Shown: positions 7,157 through 15,195, numbered from the stretch's first letter. The stretch: 17,007 nucleotides of DNA from CAUYUA01 sp963575675 (GCA_963575675.1 CAUYUA010000258.1:1-17007); one strand, 5' to 3'. Translations and numbers: made by a program. Notes: a model not told the origin generated them from the letters alone.

Positions 7157-7191
7157 TTGAGAAAGACGCCACGGCGTCTGCGTTTGCTCAA
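7157..7191 (+). terminator. Stem-loop after pdxH
   Basis: AGACGCC (7164-7170) and GGCGTCT (7173-7179) are perfectly complementary. An outer stem TTGAG/CTCAA (7157-7161 and 7187-7191) extends it across an internal loop. It follows the pdxH stop by 20 bases. No T-run follows, so it may act as an mRNA 3' end or a weak terminator. Confidence 0.4.
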
Positions 7192-7374
7192 GACGCCATT
7201 AACTAAAGGGCTGAAGAGACGACGATCAACGTAAATTTCACTTCACTCCAGTTTATGGTTTCAAAGGCTTTTTGATCTTTGGCGGGGCTCGGGGGCGGCT
7301 AACCAGCGCAGTCTTCGGCGTTCGTTCGGGTTTAATTTTATGACATTTGTCTTACGCGCAAGATAGGAGCGACG

Positions 7375-7878
7375 ATGTCGATTCTGTTGAAATCGGGCGG
7401 GCGTTTTGCGGCGGTGATTCTGCTGAGTTTCGGGCTGTTGGTGGAGGTATGCAAGTTGGCTGGCGCAGTGCAGCCGGATGAAATCTTGCCTGATCCGGGA
7501 ATGGAGGCGCGCGCGCGCGTTATTAGTCAGGATTTGCGCTGTTTGGTGTGTCAAAATCAGACGATTGACGACAGCAACGCTTCTTTAGCCCACGATTTGC
7601 GTTTGCTGGTGCGTGAGAGGCTTAAGGCTGGTGACGATGATCATGCCGTCAAGGCGTACATTACGGCCCGTTATGGCGACTTCGTATTGTTGCGACCGCC
7701 GTTTCAAAGCAACACCTATATTTTGTGGGGAGGGCCTTTTGTTGTTTTGGCGCTCGGAGCGTTCGGTTTGGCGATGACTTTGCGACGGAGACGAAGACGT
7801 GCGACTCTGTCGCCGTTGTCTCCCGAAGAGCAAGAGAGGTTGGAGCGACTATTGGTTTCAGGAAATACGGCTGACTGA
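7375..7878 (+). CDS. ccmH: Cytochrome c maturation thiol protein CcmH
   Basis: CcmH works at the periplasmic face of the inner membrane. It reduces or resolves the disulfide of apocytochrome c so that haem can be attached to its CxxCH motif. The 167-residue protein has an N-terminal signal or anchor segment (about 10-30) and the signature LRCLVCQNQTIDDSNASLAHDLR with the redox pair C56 and C59. Next come YGDFVLLRPPF and a membrane helix at about 114-136, ending in a run of Arg. TAGGAG just upstream supports the ATG at 7375. ccmI follows after 89 bases, as in organisms where CcmH and CcmI are separate rather than fused as in E. coli. The other ccm genes are not in the window; upstream is pdxH. 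Confidence 0.94.
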   Translation: MSILLKSGGRFAAVILLSFGLLVEVCKLAGAVQPDEILPDPGMEARARVISQDLRCLVCQNQTIDDSNASLAHDLRLLVRERLKAGDDDHAVKAYITARYGDFVLLRPPFQSNTYILWGGPFVVLALGAFGLAMTLRRRRRRATLSPLSPEEQERLERLLVSGNTAD

Positions 7879-7967
7879 CGCGCGGAGTTCGGCGCGCGTG
7901 GAATGAGGTTGGTCTCTTACTTGTTGTTGGAGTGTTCGTTCTTGGTCGAATCAAAGGTGCGCCCGTG

Positions 7968-8828
7968 ATGGGGTTTTGGATTGTTGCGGCGACCATGACC
8001 GCCGGAGTGGCGGTGTTGATGCTTACGCCTTTGCTACGTTCTTACGGCGCGCCGCCATCGCGAGTCGGGTATGATCGAATGGTTTACCGCGATCAGTTGG
8101 CGGAAATAGATCGTGATTTGACGCGCGGCGTGTTGGATGCGGCGCAAGCTGAAGCGGCGCGCGTGGAAATTGCTCGGCGTCTGTTGGCGACAGGTGTTGA
8201 TTGTTCAGAAAGCGCCAAAGTTTTGCCGACGTCTTTGGAAGCGAGTCGGCGTTTGGCGTTCGGTTTAGGGCTTTTTGCGCCGGTTGCGACATTGGCGATC
8301 TACTTGCCGATGGGGCGTCCGGATTTGCCGGATGCGCCGTTGTCGGCGCGTGTGGAGGTCTCTGGCGCGTCGAAAATCGATGAATTGCCACCCGATGTTG
8401 TTCTGGCGGTCGAAGGATTGGCCAAGCACTTGGAGAAGGCTCCTGACGATGTCATGGGATGGCTTCTGTTGGGAAAATCTTATCAAAAAATGAACAGAAT
8501 CGATGACGCTGTTCGCGCGTTGCGTAAGGCGCGTGATTTGGCGCCGGAAGATTCGGAAATTGTTGGTTTTTATGCAGAAAGTTTGGTTGTCGCCGATCAA
8601 GGGATGATTTCGGAAGAGGCGCGGCAAGTCTTCGAGTCGATGCTGAAGCGTGATTCGAATGATTTTCGGGCGCGGTATTACTTGGCGTCGGCGCGAGTGC
8701 AGGCTGGAGATGCTCAGGGAGCTTTAAAAGGGTGGAGAGAGATGCTGGCTGTGGCTCCGAAAGATGCGCCGTGGTTGTCTATGGTGCAGCGTCGGATCGA
8801 GGAGATTACGGGACCACCTTCAAAATAA
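7968..8828 (+). CDS. ccmI: Cytochrome c maturation TPR protein CcmI
   Basis: CcmI binds the C-terminus of apocytochrome c and hands it to the CcmF-CcmH haem ligation complex. The ATG at 7968 is chosen because MGFWIVAATMTAGVAVLMLTPLL starts directly with the first membrane helix; the frame extends upstream to 7932 without family character. RMVYRDQLAEIDRDLTRGVLDAAQAEAARVEIARRLL is the typical cytoplasmic coiled segment. A second membrane helix follows at about residues 88-108 (LAFGLGLFAPVATLAIYLPMG). The periplasmic part holds TPR units, including PDDVMGWLLLGKSYQKMNRIDDAVRALRKARDLAP and RYYLASARVQAGDAQGALKGWREML. Length is 286 residues, shorter than some relatives. It is probably cotranscribed with ccmH. 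Confidence 0.92.
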   Translation: MGFWIVAATMTAGVAVLMLTPLLRSYGAPPSRVGYDRMVYRDQLAEIDRDLTRGVLDAAQAEAARVEIARRLLATGVDCSESAKVLPTSLEASRRLAFGLGLFAPVATLAIYLPMGRPDLPDAPLSARVEVSGASKIDELPPDVVLAVEGLAKHLEKAPDDVMGWLLLGKSYQKMNRIDDAVRALRKARDLAPEDSEIVGFYAESLVVADQGMISEEARQVFESMLKRDSNDFRARYYLASARVQAGDAQGALKGWREMLAVAPKDAPWLSMVQRRIEEITGPPSK

Positions 8829-8847
8829 AAAAATAAGCAGGCGCAGG

Positions 8848-8862
8848 AACACAGTCTGTGTT
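8848..8862. terminator. Small hairpin between ccmI and pepA
   Basis: AACACAG and CTGTGTT form a perfect seven-pair inverted repeat around a single T. The true loop would be larger, with fewer pairs. It overlaps a 14-mer (CAGGAACACAGTCT, 8844-8857) that recurs with one change in the terminator after pepA. There is no long T-run, so its role as terminator is uncertain. Confidence 0.3.
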
Positions 8863-8937
8863 TCGTTCGGGCCTCTGTTTCGTCAGGTATGTGTGTTTTC
8901 TATTCTCATGATCCTTTCTCTTGCGATGAGGATATTC

Positions 8938-10461
8938 ATGAACATTTCTTTTATGGGGTATGAAAAACCCAACTCCGGAACTCTCGTTCTGTGCGTTGCC
9001 GCTGATCGTCAACTCGGGGCGATCGGCCAAGAAATCGATCGTCTTTCCGGCGGCGCCTTGGAGCGCGCGATGCTCGCCGCACGGTTCGTCGGAAAAAAAG
9101 AAGAGATTCTGACGTTGTTGGCTCCCGCCGGTTTGACGGTGTCTCGCATTACGTTGATCGGTCTTGGAAAACCTGAGGCTGCAACGCTTCAGACCGCTCG
9201 CGCCGCCGGCGGCGCCCTGTTGGCGGCAATTCAGCGCAATGGCGACTCTGAAGCGACGATTGTCGTTGATATGCTTGAAGGTGTTTCGGTTGTTATGGCC
9301 GAGTTCATCGTGAGCATGGCCGTTGGTCTCCGGTTGCGGGCTTATCGTTTCGACAAGTATCGCACCAAGGAAAAATCAGAGCAAAAGCCGACTTTGGCGT
9401 CCGTGCGTTTTCAGTGTCTTGACGACATAGTGGCGAGGCAAGCCGCCGCATTGTTTCTCGATTGGGAGCCGGTGATCGAGGGTGTGTTTTTGACCCGAGA
9501 TTTGGTTGCGGAACCAGCCAACGTGATCTATCCGGAGTCTTTTGCTCAGATATGTCACGATGTTTTGACGCCTCTGGGAGTGGAGGTGGAGATTCTAGAG
9601 TCTTCTCGCCTGCGTGAGTTGGGTATGGGCGCGTTGCTGGGAGTGGCGCAAGGAAGCGCAAACACGCCGCGTGTCGTGGTGATGAATTATCGGGGCGATT
9701 CCGGCGTGAAAGATCATAGGCCTTTGGCGTTGGTCGGCAAAGGCGTGACTTTTGATAGCGGTGGGTTATCGCTGAAGCCTCCTTCCGGCATGGAGGAAAT
9801 GAAGATGGACATGTCCGGCGCCGGAGTGGTGCTCGGATTGTTGCGCGCTTTGGCCGGACGGAAAGCTCGAGTCAATGTTGTGGGCGTGATCGGTCTGGTT
9901 GAGAATATGCCCTCGGGTGTGGCTCAGAGGCCGGGTGACGTGGTGCGTTCGATGTCTGGGCAGACGATCGAGGTGTTGAACACAGACGCCGAGGGGCGGT
10001 TGGTTTTGGCGGATATTTTGACTTACACGCAGAGATTCCATAAACCGCAAGCAATCATAGATTTGGCCACGTTGACGGGGGCGGTGGTGATTGCTCTGGG
10101 TGTTGAACATGCCGGATTATTTTCTAATGACGATGCTTTGGCTGAGAAGCTGATGGCGGCGGGAAAATCAGGAGGGGAGTTGTTGTGGCGTTTGCCTTTG
10201 GGAGATGCTTATGACAAAGAGATTAATTCCGATATCGCTGATATGAAAAACACCGGTGGAAGTCGCAATGCGGGGAGTATTATTGGCGCCCAATTCTTGC
10301 AGCGATTTATTGAAAGCGATACGCCATGGGCGCATATCGATATTGCGGGTGTAGCTTGGACAAAAAAGGATTTGTCGACTGTTCCCAAGGGAAGCAGTGG
10401 GTTTGGCGTCCAACTTTTAGATCGGTTGATTCGCAGTAGCTATGAGGCGAAAGATATCTAA
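8938..10461 (+). CDS. pepA: Leucyl aminopeptidase, M17 family (PepA)
   Basis: This two-metal (Zn/Mn) cytoplasmic aminopeptidase removes N-terminal residues from peptides and normally forms a hexamer. The ATG at 8938 has GAGGA five bases upstream. The frame runs open back to 8764, but that part overlaps ccmI and has no family features. The product has 507 residues, the normal length. The N-terminal domain covers about 1-160. The catalytic domain shows VGKGVTFDSGGLSLKP, MKMDMSGAG and NTDAEGRLVLAD. Metal ligands K268, D273, D291, D350 and E352 and catalytic K280 and R354 align with those of E. coli PepA, so the enzyme should be active. E. coli PepA also binds DNA; nothing here shows that role. 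A strong terminator follows. Confidence 0.96.
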   Translation: MNISFMGYEKPNSGTLVLCVAADRQLGAIGQEIDRLSGGALERAMLAARFVGKKEEILTLLAPAGLTVSRITLIGLGKPEAATLQTARAAGGALLAAIQRNGDSEATIVVDMLEGVSVVMAEFIVSMAVGLRLRAYRFDKYRTKEKSEQKPTLASVRFQCLDDIVARQAAALFLDWEPVIEGVFLTRDLVAEPANVIYPESFAQICHDVLTPLGVEVEILESSRLRELGMGALLGVAQGSANTPRVVVMNYRGDSGVKDHRPLALVGKGVTFDSGGLSLKPPSGMEEMKMDMSGAGVVLGLLRALAGRKARVNVVGVIGLVENMPSGVAQRPGDVVRSMSGQTIEVLNTDAEGRLVLADILTYTQRFHKPQAIIDLATLTGAVVIALGVEHAGLFSNDDALAEKLMAAGKSGGELLWRLPLGDAYDKEINSDIADMKNTGGSRNAGSIIGAQFLQRFIESDTPWAHIDIAGVAWTKKDLSTVPKGSSGFGVQLLDRLIRSSYEAKDI

Positions 10462-10474
10462 AAAGTATTATAGA

Positions 10475-10530
10475 AATCAAACGGGCCAGGAACGCAGTCT
10501 CTGGACCCGTTTGATTTTCAAAATTTTTTA
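10475..10530. terminator. Strong bidirectional terminator between pepA and hpnB
   Basis: AATCAAACGGG (10475-10485) and CCCGTTTGATT (10506-10516) pair perfectly over 11 bases. CCAG and CTGG extend the stem past one bulged A, around the loop GAACGCAGTCT. T-rich sequence follows on the plus side (TTTCAAAATTTTTT). On the minus side TTTCTATAATACTTTTT follows, so it can serve both converging genes. Confidence 0.85.
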
Positions 10531-10553
10531 TTTAGAATAAGCGAGAGTCTTGA

Positions 10554-11750
10554 TTACATTGGAGAATGAGTGCGCCCTTTCCAAGCTCCACCTCTGCCAA
10601 ACCAATGCTGAAGGGCTGAATCGAACGTCATAGCGCCGTACAGAGCGCCAGCTAGCGGCAACAAAAACGCCAATCCAAAAGAAAGGCGATAGAGTCGGAG
10701 CGTAGGCAGAAATGCAACCGTCATCATGAACCATGCGGCGCCGGCTAATTTCGCGGCGAGAAGACTGTTATGAAGCGGCCAGGTCAGAAGAGTAAGTGGA
10801 GCGGCAAGATAAGTAAAAAACATTCCAATCAAGGTCAGGATGAGCAATGGCGTCGAATGCCGAAGCTGAGTAAAAGCTGTTCGAGCCACCATTGACCAAA
10901 TATTTTGTAATGATTCATATGGTCGAAGACTGTGAACGTCTTTGGTTAAGGCCAGGTGGATGGTTCCTGGTCTGGATTTTATAGCATTTGCTAAAGCGCA
11001 ATCATCAATCAATGCGTCGTGAATTTGTGAAATTCCACCGGCGGCGTCTAAAGCACTGCGGCGCACCAAAATGCAGCCTCCGGCGGCGGCGGCTGTTTTG
11101 AGTTTCGGGCAATTGACCCAAGAAAACGGATAGAGTTTTTGAAAGAAAAATATAAAGGCCGGAATCAGCAACTGCGCCCAGAAACCGCGATGATTTAGCA
11201 TTGCCATAAGAGAAACGAGATCAATATTATCGCGTTCGGCTTTATGGACCAAGGTTTGCAGCACCTGTGGCGCGTGAGAAATGTCGGCGTCGGTCAACAA
11301 GTAGTATCGATTACCGGGAGCGATGCTAAGGCTGTGTCGAATGCCTTCTGAAACCGCCCACATTTTCCCAGTCCAACCCATTGGCAGGCTACGTGCTGGA
11401 ATGATGTGCAATCGTTTGCCTTCGGGAGTGTTTTTCAAAGATTCGGCGGCTTCTCGGGTTCCATCCGTGCTGTGATCGTCAACTAAAATGATATGAAATG
11501 AATTTGGGTAATTTTGCGCTAATAAAGATTGTAAACAAGCGACGATTGTTTCGCGTTCGTTTCGCGCCGGGATGACGGCGACAACGCTGGGATAGTGGTG
11601 GGAAAGAGGCTCTGGGGAGGGTAATCTTTGGTTGGAGAGCCAGAAACCACCGCGTCCTAGAAAAAGATATAACCAAATAAAAAGTGACAGAAAAGAGATT
11701 AGTATGGCGTAGGTGGCGATTTCAATTTGCGGTGGAAATGTGAAAGACAT
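10554..11750 (-). CDS. hpnB: Hopene-associated glycosyltransferase HpnB
   Basis: A membrane-bound family 2 glycosyltransferase usually found with hopanoid genes; its exact reaction is not settled. The 398-residue protein has an N-terminal membrane helix (about 12-32). The GT-A catalytic domain follows: VAVIPARNERETIVACLQSLLAQNYP, VDDHSTDGT (about 90-98), the HpnB-typical LPMGWTGKMWAV (122-133), and the DAD motif in LLTDADISH (152-159). ALIDDCALANAI (247-257) holds the acidic pair expected for the base. C-terminal membrane helices span about 300-375. The end HWFGRGGAWKGRTHS is also typical. No squalene or other hopanoid gene is in the window. The small exported protein is divergent upstream. 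Confidence 0.88.
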   Translation of the reverse strand: MSFTFPPQIEIATYAILISFLSLFIWLYLFLGRGGFWLSNQRLPSPEPLSHHYPSVVAVIPARNERETIVACLQSLLAQNYPNSFHIILVDDHSTDGTREAAESLKNTPEGKRLHIIPARSLPMGWTGKMWAVSEGIRHSLSIAPGNRYYLLTDADISHAPQVLQTLVHKAERDNIDLVSLMAMLNHRGFWAQLLIPAFIFFFQKLYPFSWVNCPKLKTAAAAGGCILVRRSALDAAGGISQIHDALIDDCALANAIKSRPGTIHLALTKDVHSLRPYESLQNIWSMVARTAFTQLRHSTPLLILTLIGMFFTYLAAPLTLLTWPLHNSLLAAKLAGAAWFMMTVAFLPTLRLYRLSFGLAFLLPLAGALYGAMTFDSALQHWFGRGGAWKGRTHSPM

Positions 11751-12028
11751 AGTAGCGTCCTGTTCTTAGCTGGAGAGCGCAGCGTTATTGAGAGAGAGAT
11801 TTGTGTCACGGAACATGGTGCGTCGCAAGTGGCAAGAGCCTGTTGGAAAAAACGGTCTATGCCGTTGAAGGGAATGCTTTTTGTTTTTCGGATATTATAG
11901 AGAGAGCTTTCACCCTTGACCTCCTCGGTTGGGACTATAGTCTCTAGAGTTGTCTAATTTTTTAATTGCTGGAAAGGCTGTTGGTTTGAGGATAGACTCA
12001 GAGGAATCAGCTTTTACAGGAGATCGCT
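11751..12028. promoter_or_regulatory. Divergent intergenic region with two adjoining palindromes
   Basis: This region separates hpnB and the small exported protein and should hold both promoters. GACTATAGTC (11933-11942) and CTCTAGAG (11942-11949) are perfect palindromes sharing one base. TTGACC at 11916-11921 lies upstream of TATAGT (11936-11941), but the 14-base gap is short for a standard promoter. A small hairpin AACGG/CCGTT lies at 11851-11866. The palindromes could form an operator. Confidence 0.35.
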
Positions 12029-12457
12029 ATGGCTCGCGTGGGAACAGGTTGTTTGGTTGGCGCGATTGTTGCCGTAGGAGTATTGGCGGCTACGGGATCG
12101 GCTTGGTCGAGAGAGGTTCGGTCTCGGGAGGTTCATCCTTATCAATTGATGTCATTTGCCGAGCGTCATGATTTTTGGTCGCGGGTGCGTAGCGCTAGAA
12201 CCTCGGAGGAGAGGCGGCGACTGATGGAGCAAAAATATGCGGATATTCAAATGCGCGCAGCTGAACGAGGCGTGACTTTGATTGAACCGCGTGTGGTGAT
12301 AATGACGATTTCTCGAATCGAAAGCGAGACTGTTGGAGAGCCTGCGCATCGTGTGATTGTTCAAGCTCACGAACCGTCGTTTTCAACAGCTCCGCGTTTG
12401 GTTGAGTCGCGTCCTTCAATGGAGCTTTCCAGACGACCGCCTGTGATTGGTAAATAA
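12029..12457 (+). CDS. Small exported protein, unknown function
   Basis: A 142-residue protein whose start at 12029 is supported by AGGAGA at 12018-12023. A signal peptide (about residues 1-27, GCLVGAIVAVGVLAATGSAWS) suggests export to the periplasm. The mature part has MSFAERHDFWSRVRSARTSEERRRLMEQKYADIQMRAAERGVTL (about 41-84). This resembles a loosely defined type of small periplasmic proteins with the pattern of a 'sERxxfwxrmrxAxTxEER' helix followed by 'RAxExG'. The C-terminus is low-complexity and Pro/Ser/Arg-rich, ending RRPPVIGK. There are no Cys pairs or catalytic motifs. It stands alone, divergent from hpnB, with a terminator after it. I do not recognise a specific function. Confidence 0.75.
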   Translation: MARVGTGCLVGAIVAVGVLAATGSAWSREVRSREVHPYQLMSFAERHDFWSRVRSARTSEERRRLMEQKYADIQMRAAERGVTLIEPRVVIMTISRIESETVGEPAHRVIVQAHEPSFSTAPRLVESRPSMELSRRPPVIGK

Positions 12458-12562
12458 AGCGTCTTGTGTTTTCTCTAGAACGAAGAATGCTCATTGTGTT
12501 GGAAATAAGGTAATAGTAATTATTCTTTCCGGTGACGGCATTCTTTAGGCGTAGGAAATTAC

Positions 12563-12587
12563 AAGGGGGAGCGAAAGTCTCCCCCTT
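12563..12587. terminator. Terminator hairpin between convergent genes
   Basis: AAGGGGGAG (12563-12571) and CTCCCCCTT (12579-12587) pair perfectly over nine bases around CGAAAGT. The hairpin abuts the stop codon of the GT41 gene on the minus strand and lies about 100 bases after the small exported gene. T-rich flanks are short on both sides. The core closely resembles the hairpin at 3244-3263. Confidence 0.7.
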
Positions 12588-12589
12588 AA

Positions 12590-14659
12590 TTATGGTTGGT
12601 CGATCGGCAGGTTATAAAAATACTCGTTTTGAAGGAGGTTTTCTAAATCTTGTACAAATACTTTATCATTAAAAAGAGAGGCGCTTTCACGTATTTCATT
12701 TAGATGATGCTTAATACGTGCTAAATCTTGTGGTGACGTTGCGAGACGGAGCGCCGTCTTTATATAATCATCCCATGTGGGAACAATAAGTTCTGTGAGT
12801 TCTATCGCATGGAGGAGAGAGGCGCCGACTCGCGAGGGGAAAGAGCTTCCTGGACAAGTGAGGACCGGAAGCCCAGCCCAAAGGGCGTCACTGGCGGTTG
12901 TGTGAGCGTTATATGGGAATGTATCCAGGAATAAGTCGGCAAGGCGAAGACAAGCCCGAAACTGTTCGGCAGGTTGTCGCGGTGCGAACAGTAATCGATT
13001 TGGGTCAATGTTGGAGGCAATTGCTGTTTGACGTAAATTGTCTGGTGCGTTTTTATCTCCGGCAAGAAGCCAAAGTACAGAATTTGGTAATTTATGGAGT
13101 AATTTTAACCATATCTGGAAAACCATAGGTGTAATTTTACTGATTGCATTAAAACAGCAAAAAACAAAATTTTCTTCTGATAGGCCGAACATTGCACGAG
13201 AAATTGGTGCGTTAGAAATTTTTCGTAGAGAGTCGTTGGCTTGGTAGCAATTTGGAAGAGAAAGCAATTTTTCAGTAAACCAAGGCTGAAGCGTCTGGGG
13301 CGCCACAACGGCATCTACAATAACGCCATCAATAAAATCAGCGCCCATCGTTCCAGGATACCCAAGATAGTTGATTTGAAGCGGAGCCGGGCGTAGGGCT
13401 AGAATTTCCGGTTGAGCATTGCGTGTATATCCTTTGAGATCGATTAGAATATCGATACCATCTGCGCGAATACGTTTGGCGACCATAGGTGTGGAAAGAG
13501 TGGAAACATCTACAAAATGATCACAGGCAGTCTCCACCCGTTTTCGAAGTGGGCTACCATCGTCTAATCCGAGAGAATAACCATAGACTTCAAATTTTTT
13601 GCGGTCATGTTTTTCTAGAACTGAAACCATCAAGATGCTGGTGGGGTGCAGATGGAAGTCTGCGGACAAGTACCCGATTTTCAGTGGTTTGTGGTTGTGG
13701 CGTTTTTGCAGAGGGAGAGACTGAATATTTGCAACTTTTATTTTAATCCATTCCGCATATCGTTGCGCAGCGATAAAGTGATCACTAGGCGAGTCGGAAA
13801 TCAGGAGTGTTATAAATGGGTCGACAGCGCAATCTGGTCGTTCGCGAATGATTTGAAGAAGATTATTGATTTCAATATCAAGATCGCGCCAATCAGCCAT
13901 TTGAAGACGGTTATGGATTAAATGTCCCTGTGTTGCGCCACCATCATCAAATCCCAAGTCCAATGCCCGTCGAAAACATACAACTGCACCAATCCGGTCA
14001 TTGCGTTCTTGCAGAACGACGCCAAGATTAACATACGCGTCAGCAAAGTCGGGCTGTAGGACCAGTGCTTGACGATGCGCTAATTCTGATTCTTCAAGAC
14101 GATTTTGCGCACGAAGAGCATTGCCGAGATTTGTCCAAGGTCCCGCCGCTTCTGTTGTTGTCAGCGCCAATGCACGACGATGGGCCGCTTCTGCTTCGAG
14201 TGGGGTGTTAATATCCTGAAGGATGCATCCCAGAACATCCCAGGCTTTAGGATGATTGGGGTGGTGAGAAACTGCGCGACGACTAAAAGAAAGTGCGTCT
14301 TGAAGACGATTTTGGCGTTGAAGAAGAACGCTGATGTTAATTAACACAGAAGGATGATCTGGGGCTAACTCCAGGGCTGCAAGATAAGCGTCGTAAGCTC
14401 CTTCGATATTTCCAGAATCCTGCAATGCAATAGCTAAGTGAACTCGGGCTTCTGCATGTTTTGGATCTGTTTTAATTGCTTTTTGTAGAAGAGAAACGCC
14501 TTGCGTAAGACGCTCTGTTTGGCAATAAAGCACTCCCAGAAGATCCAATGCATCAGAATGTTGAGGATAGAAAGAGAGCACACGAAGGTAAAGAGATTCT
14601 GCTTGTTCTATCTGACCTTTTTGATGAAGAGCGACTGCTTGATGAAAAACATCGTTCAT
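12590..14659 (-). CDS. TPR protein with GT41 (SPINDLY/OGT-type) glycosyltransferase domain
   Basis: A 689-residue protein probably transferring a sugar from a nucleotide donor to Ser/Thr of proteins, in the OGT/SPINDLY clan. About seven 34-residue TPR units span residues 1-238, for example HSDALDLLGVLYCQTERLTQGVSLLQKAI. The catalytic region starts near 325. SADFHLHPTSILM contains H338, matching human OGT His498. ALRPAPLQINYLGYPGTMGADF (421-442) is a bacterial SPINDLY signature. K508 in FNAISKITP matches the UDP-binding Lys842. LDTFPYNAHTTASDALWAGLPVLT (578-601) forms the nucleotide pocket. Key residues are present, so activity is plausible. The start has no clear Shine-Dalgarno site, and a terminator lies just upstream. 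Flagellin is a possible target in motile alphaproteobacteria; this is inference. Confidence 0.9.
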   Translation of the reverse strand: MNDVFHQAVALHQKGQIEQAESLYLRVLSFYPQHSDALDLLGVLYCQTERLTQGVSLLQKAIKTDPKHAEARVHLAIALQDSGNIEGAYDAYLAALELAPDHPSVLINISVLLQRQNRLQDALSFSRRAVSHHPNHPKAWDVLGCILQDINTPLEAEAAHRRALALTTTEAAGPWTNLGNALRAQNRLEESELAHRQALVLQPDFADAYVNLGVVLQERNDRIGAVVCFRRALDLGFDDGGATQGHLIHNRLQMADWRDLDIEINNLLQIIRERPDCAVDPFITLLISDSPSDHFIAAQRYAEWIKIKVANIQSLPLQKRHNHKPLKIGYLSADFHLHPTSILMVSVLEKHDRKKFEVYGYSLGLDDGSPLRKRVETACDHFVDVSTLSTPMVAKRIRADGIDILIDLKGYTRNAQPEILALRPAPLQINYLGYPGTMGADFIDGVIVDAVVAPQTLQPWFTEKLLSLPNCYQANDSLRKISNAPISRAMFGLSEENFVFCCFNAISKITPMVFQIWLKLLHKLPNSVLWLLAGDKNAPDNLRQTAIASNIDPNRLLFAPRQPAEQFRACLRLADLFLDTFPYNAHTTASDALWAGLPVLTCPGSSFPSRVGASLLHAIELTELIVPTWDDYIKTALRLATSPQDLARIKHHLNEIRESASLFNDKVFVQDLENLLQNEYFYNLPIDQP

Positions 14660-14687
14660 AATAATCTGAGCGCCACAAATTTAAGAG

Positions 14688-14714
14688 AAAAAACGAGAGG
14701 AGCCATGGCTCCTC
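14688..14714 (-). terminator. Rho-independent terminator of the SPFH-NfeD operon
   Basis: The 18-base perfect palindrome GAGGAGCCATGGCTCCTC lies at 14697-14714. Read on the minus strand it is followed by a run of six T (14693-14688). It sits 27 bases after the nfeD stop and 29 bases before the GT41 start. Confidence 0.85.
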
Positions 14715-14740
14715 ATCGCAATGTCGTTAAAGTCAAGAAA

Positions 14741-15184
14741 CTACTGTGTTGTCTGCGCTTTCTTGACTCGAAGCAAAGCTCCGTTCGTCCCAATGACACG
14801 AACTGTTTCGCCAACGGGCAAATCATCGCCTTCTACTGTCCAAAGAGTATCACCAACATAGGCGCGTCCCTTTTGATTAACAATCGCCGATTCCAGAACA
14901 ACAAGCTTGCCAATGTATTGCTCTCCACGTCGATTAAGTAACGGCTGATCTGTGGCGATTGGCCCTCTTCTAATAAAGTGCCGAGTCGTTATCACCGCAA
15001 GAATTGCCATGCTTGCGAACGCAAAAAGCTGCATTTGCCAAGAAATGTCTGGTAAAGCAAAGACAATCACACCAACCATTAACGCGGCAAAGCCGAGCCA
15101 TAAGAAAAAGCCGCTTTGAGCAACCATATCCAAGGCGCCGAGCAGTGCCGCGATAACCCACCAATGCCAAAAATCGATGAACAT
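14741..15184 (-). CDS. NfeD-family membrane protein (short form)
   Basis: NfeD proteins partner with SPFH proteins in the membrane. This 147-residue short form has an N-terminal WHWWVIAALLGALDMVA helix, then FLWLGFAALMVGVIVFAL and a third helix (LFAFASMAILAVITT). A C-terminal OB-fold-like domain begins near GKLVVLESAIVNQKGRAYVGDTLWTVEGDDLPVGETVRVIG. No ClpP-like protease domain is present, so it belongs to the short class. The ATG at 15184 is chosen over an in-frame TTG one codon earlier. It begins 11 bases after the SPFH stop, so the two are cotranscribed. It follows the SPFH gene in the usual manner of this pair. Confidence 0.88.
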   Translation of the reverse strand: MFIDFWHWWVIAALLGALDMVAQSGFFLWLGFAALMVGVIVFALPDISWQMQLFAFASMAILAVITTRHFIRRGPIATDQPLLNRRGEQYIGKLVVLESAIVNQKGRAYVGDTLWTVEGDDLPVGETVRVIGTNGALLRVKKAQTTQ

Positions 15185-15195
15185 CAATTTGGGGC

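Noticed and set aside
8764..8937. N-terminal extension of PepA from the upstream open frame
   Set aside because: It overlaps the ccmI end, has no family resemblance, and the ATG at 8938 has a good ribosome binding site and gives the normal length.
10528..10734. Short frame inside the end of hpnB
   Set aside because: It lies in another frame of the same strand as hpnB and shows no independent start signal or motif.
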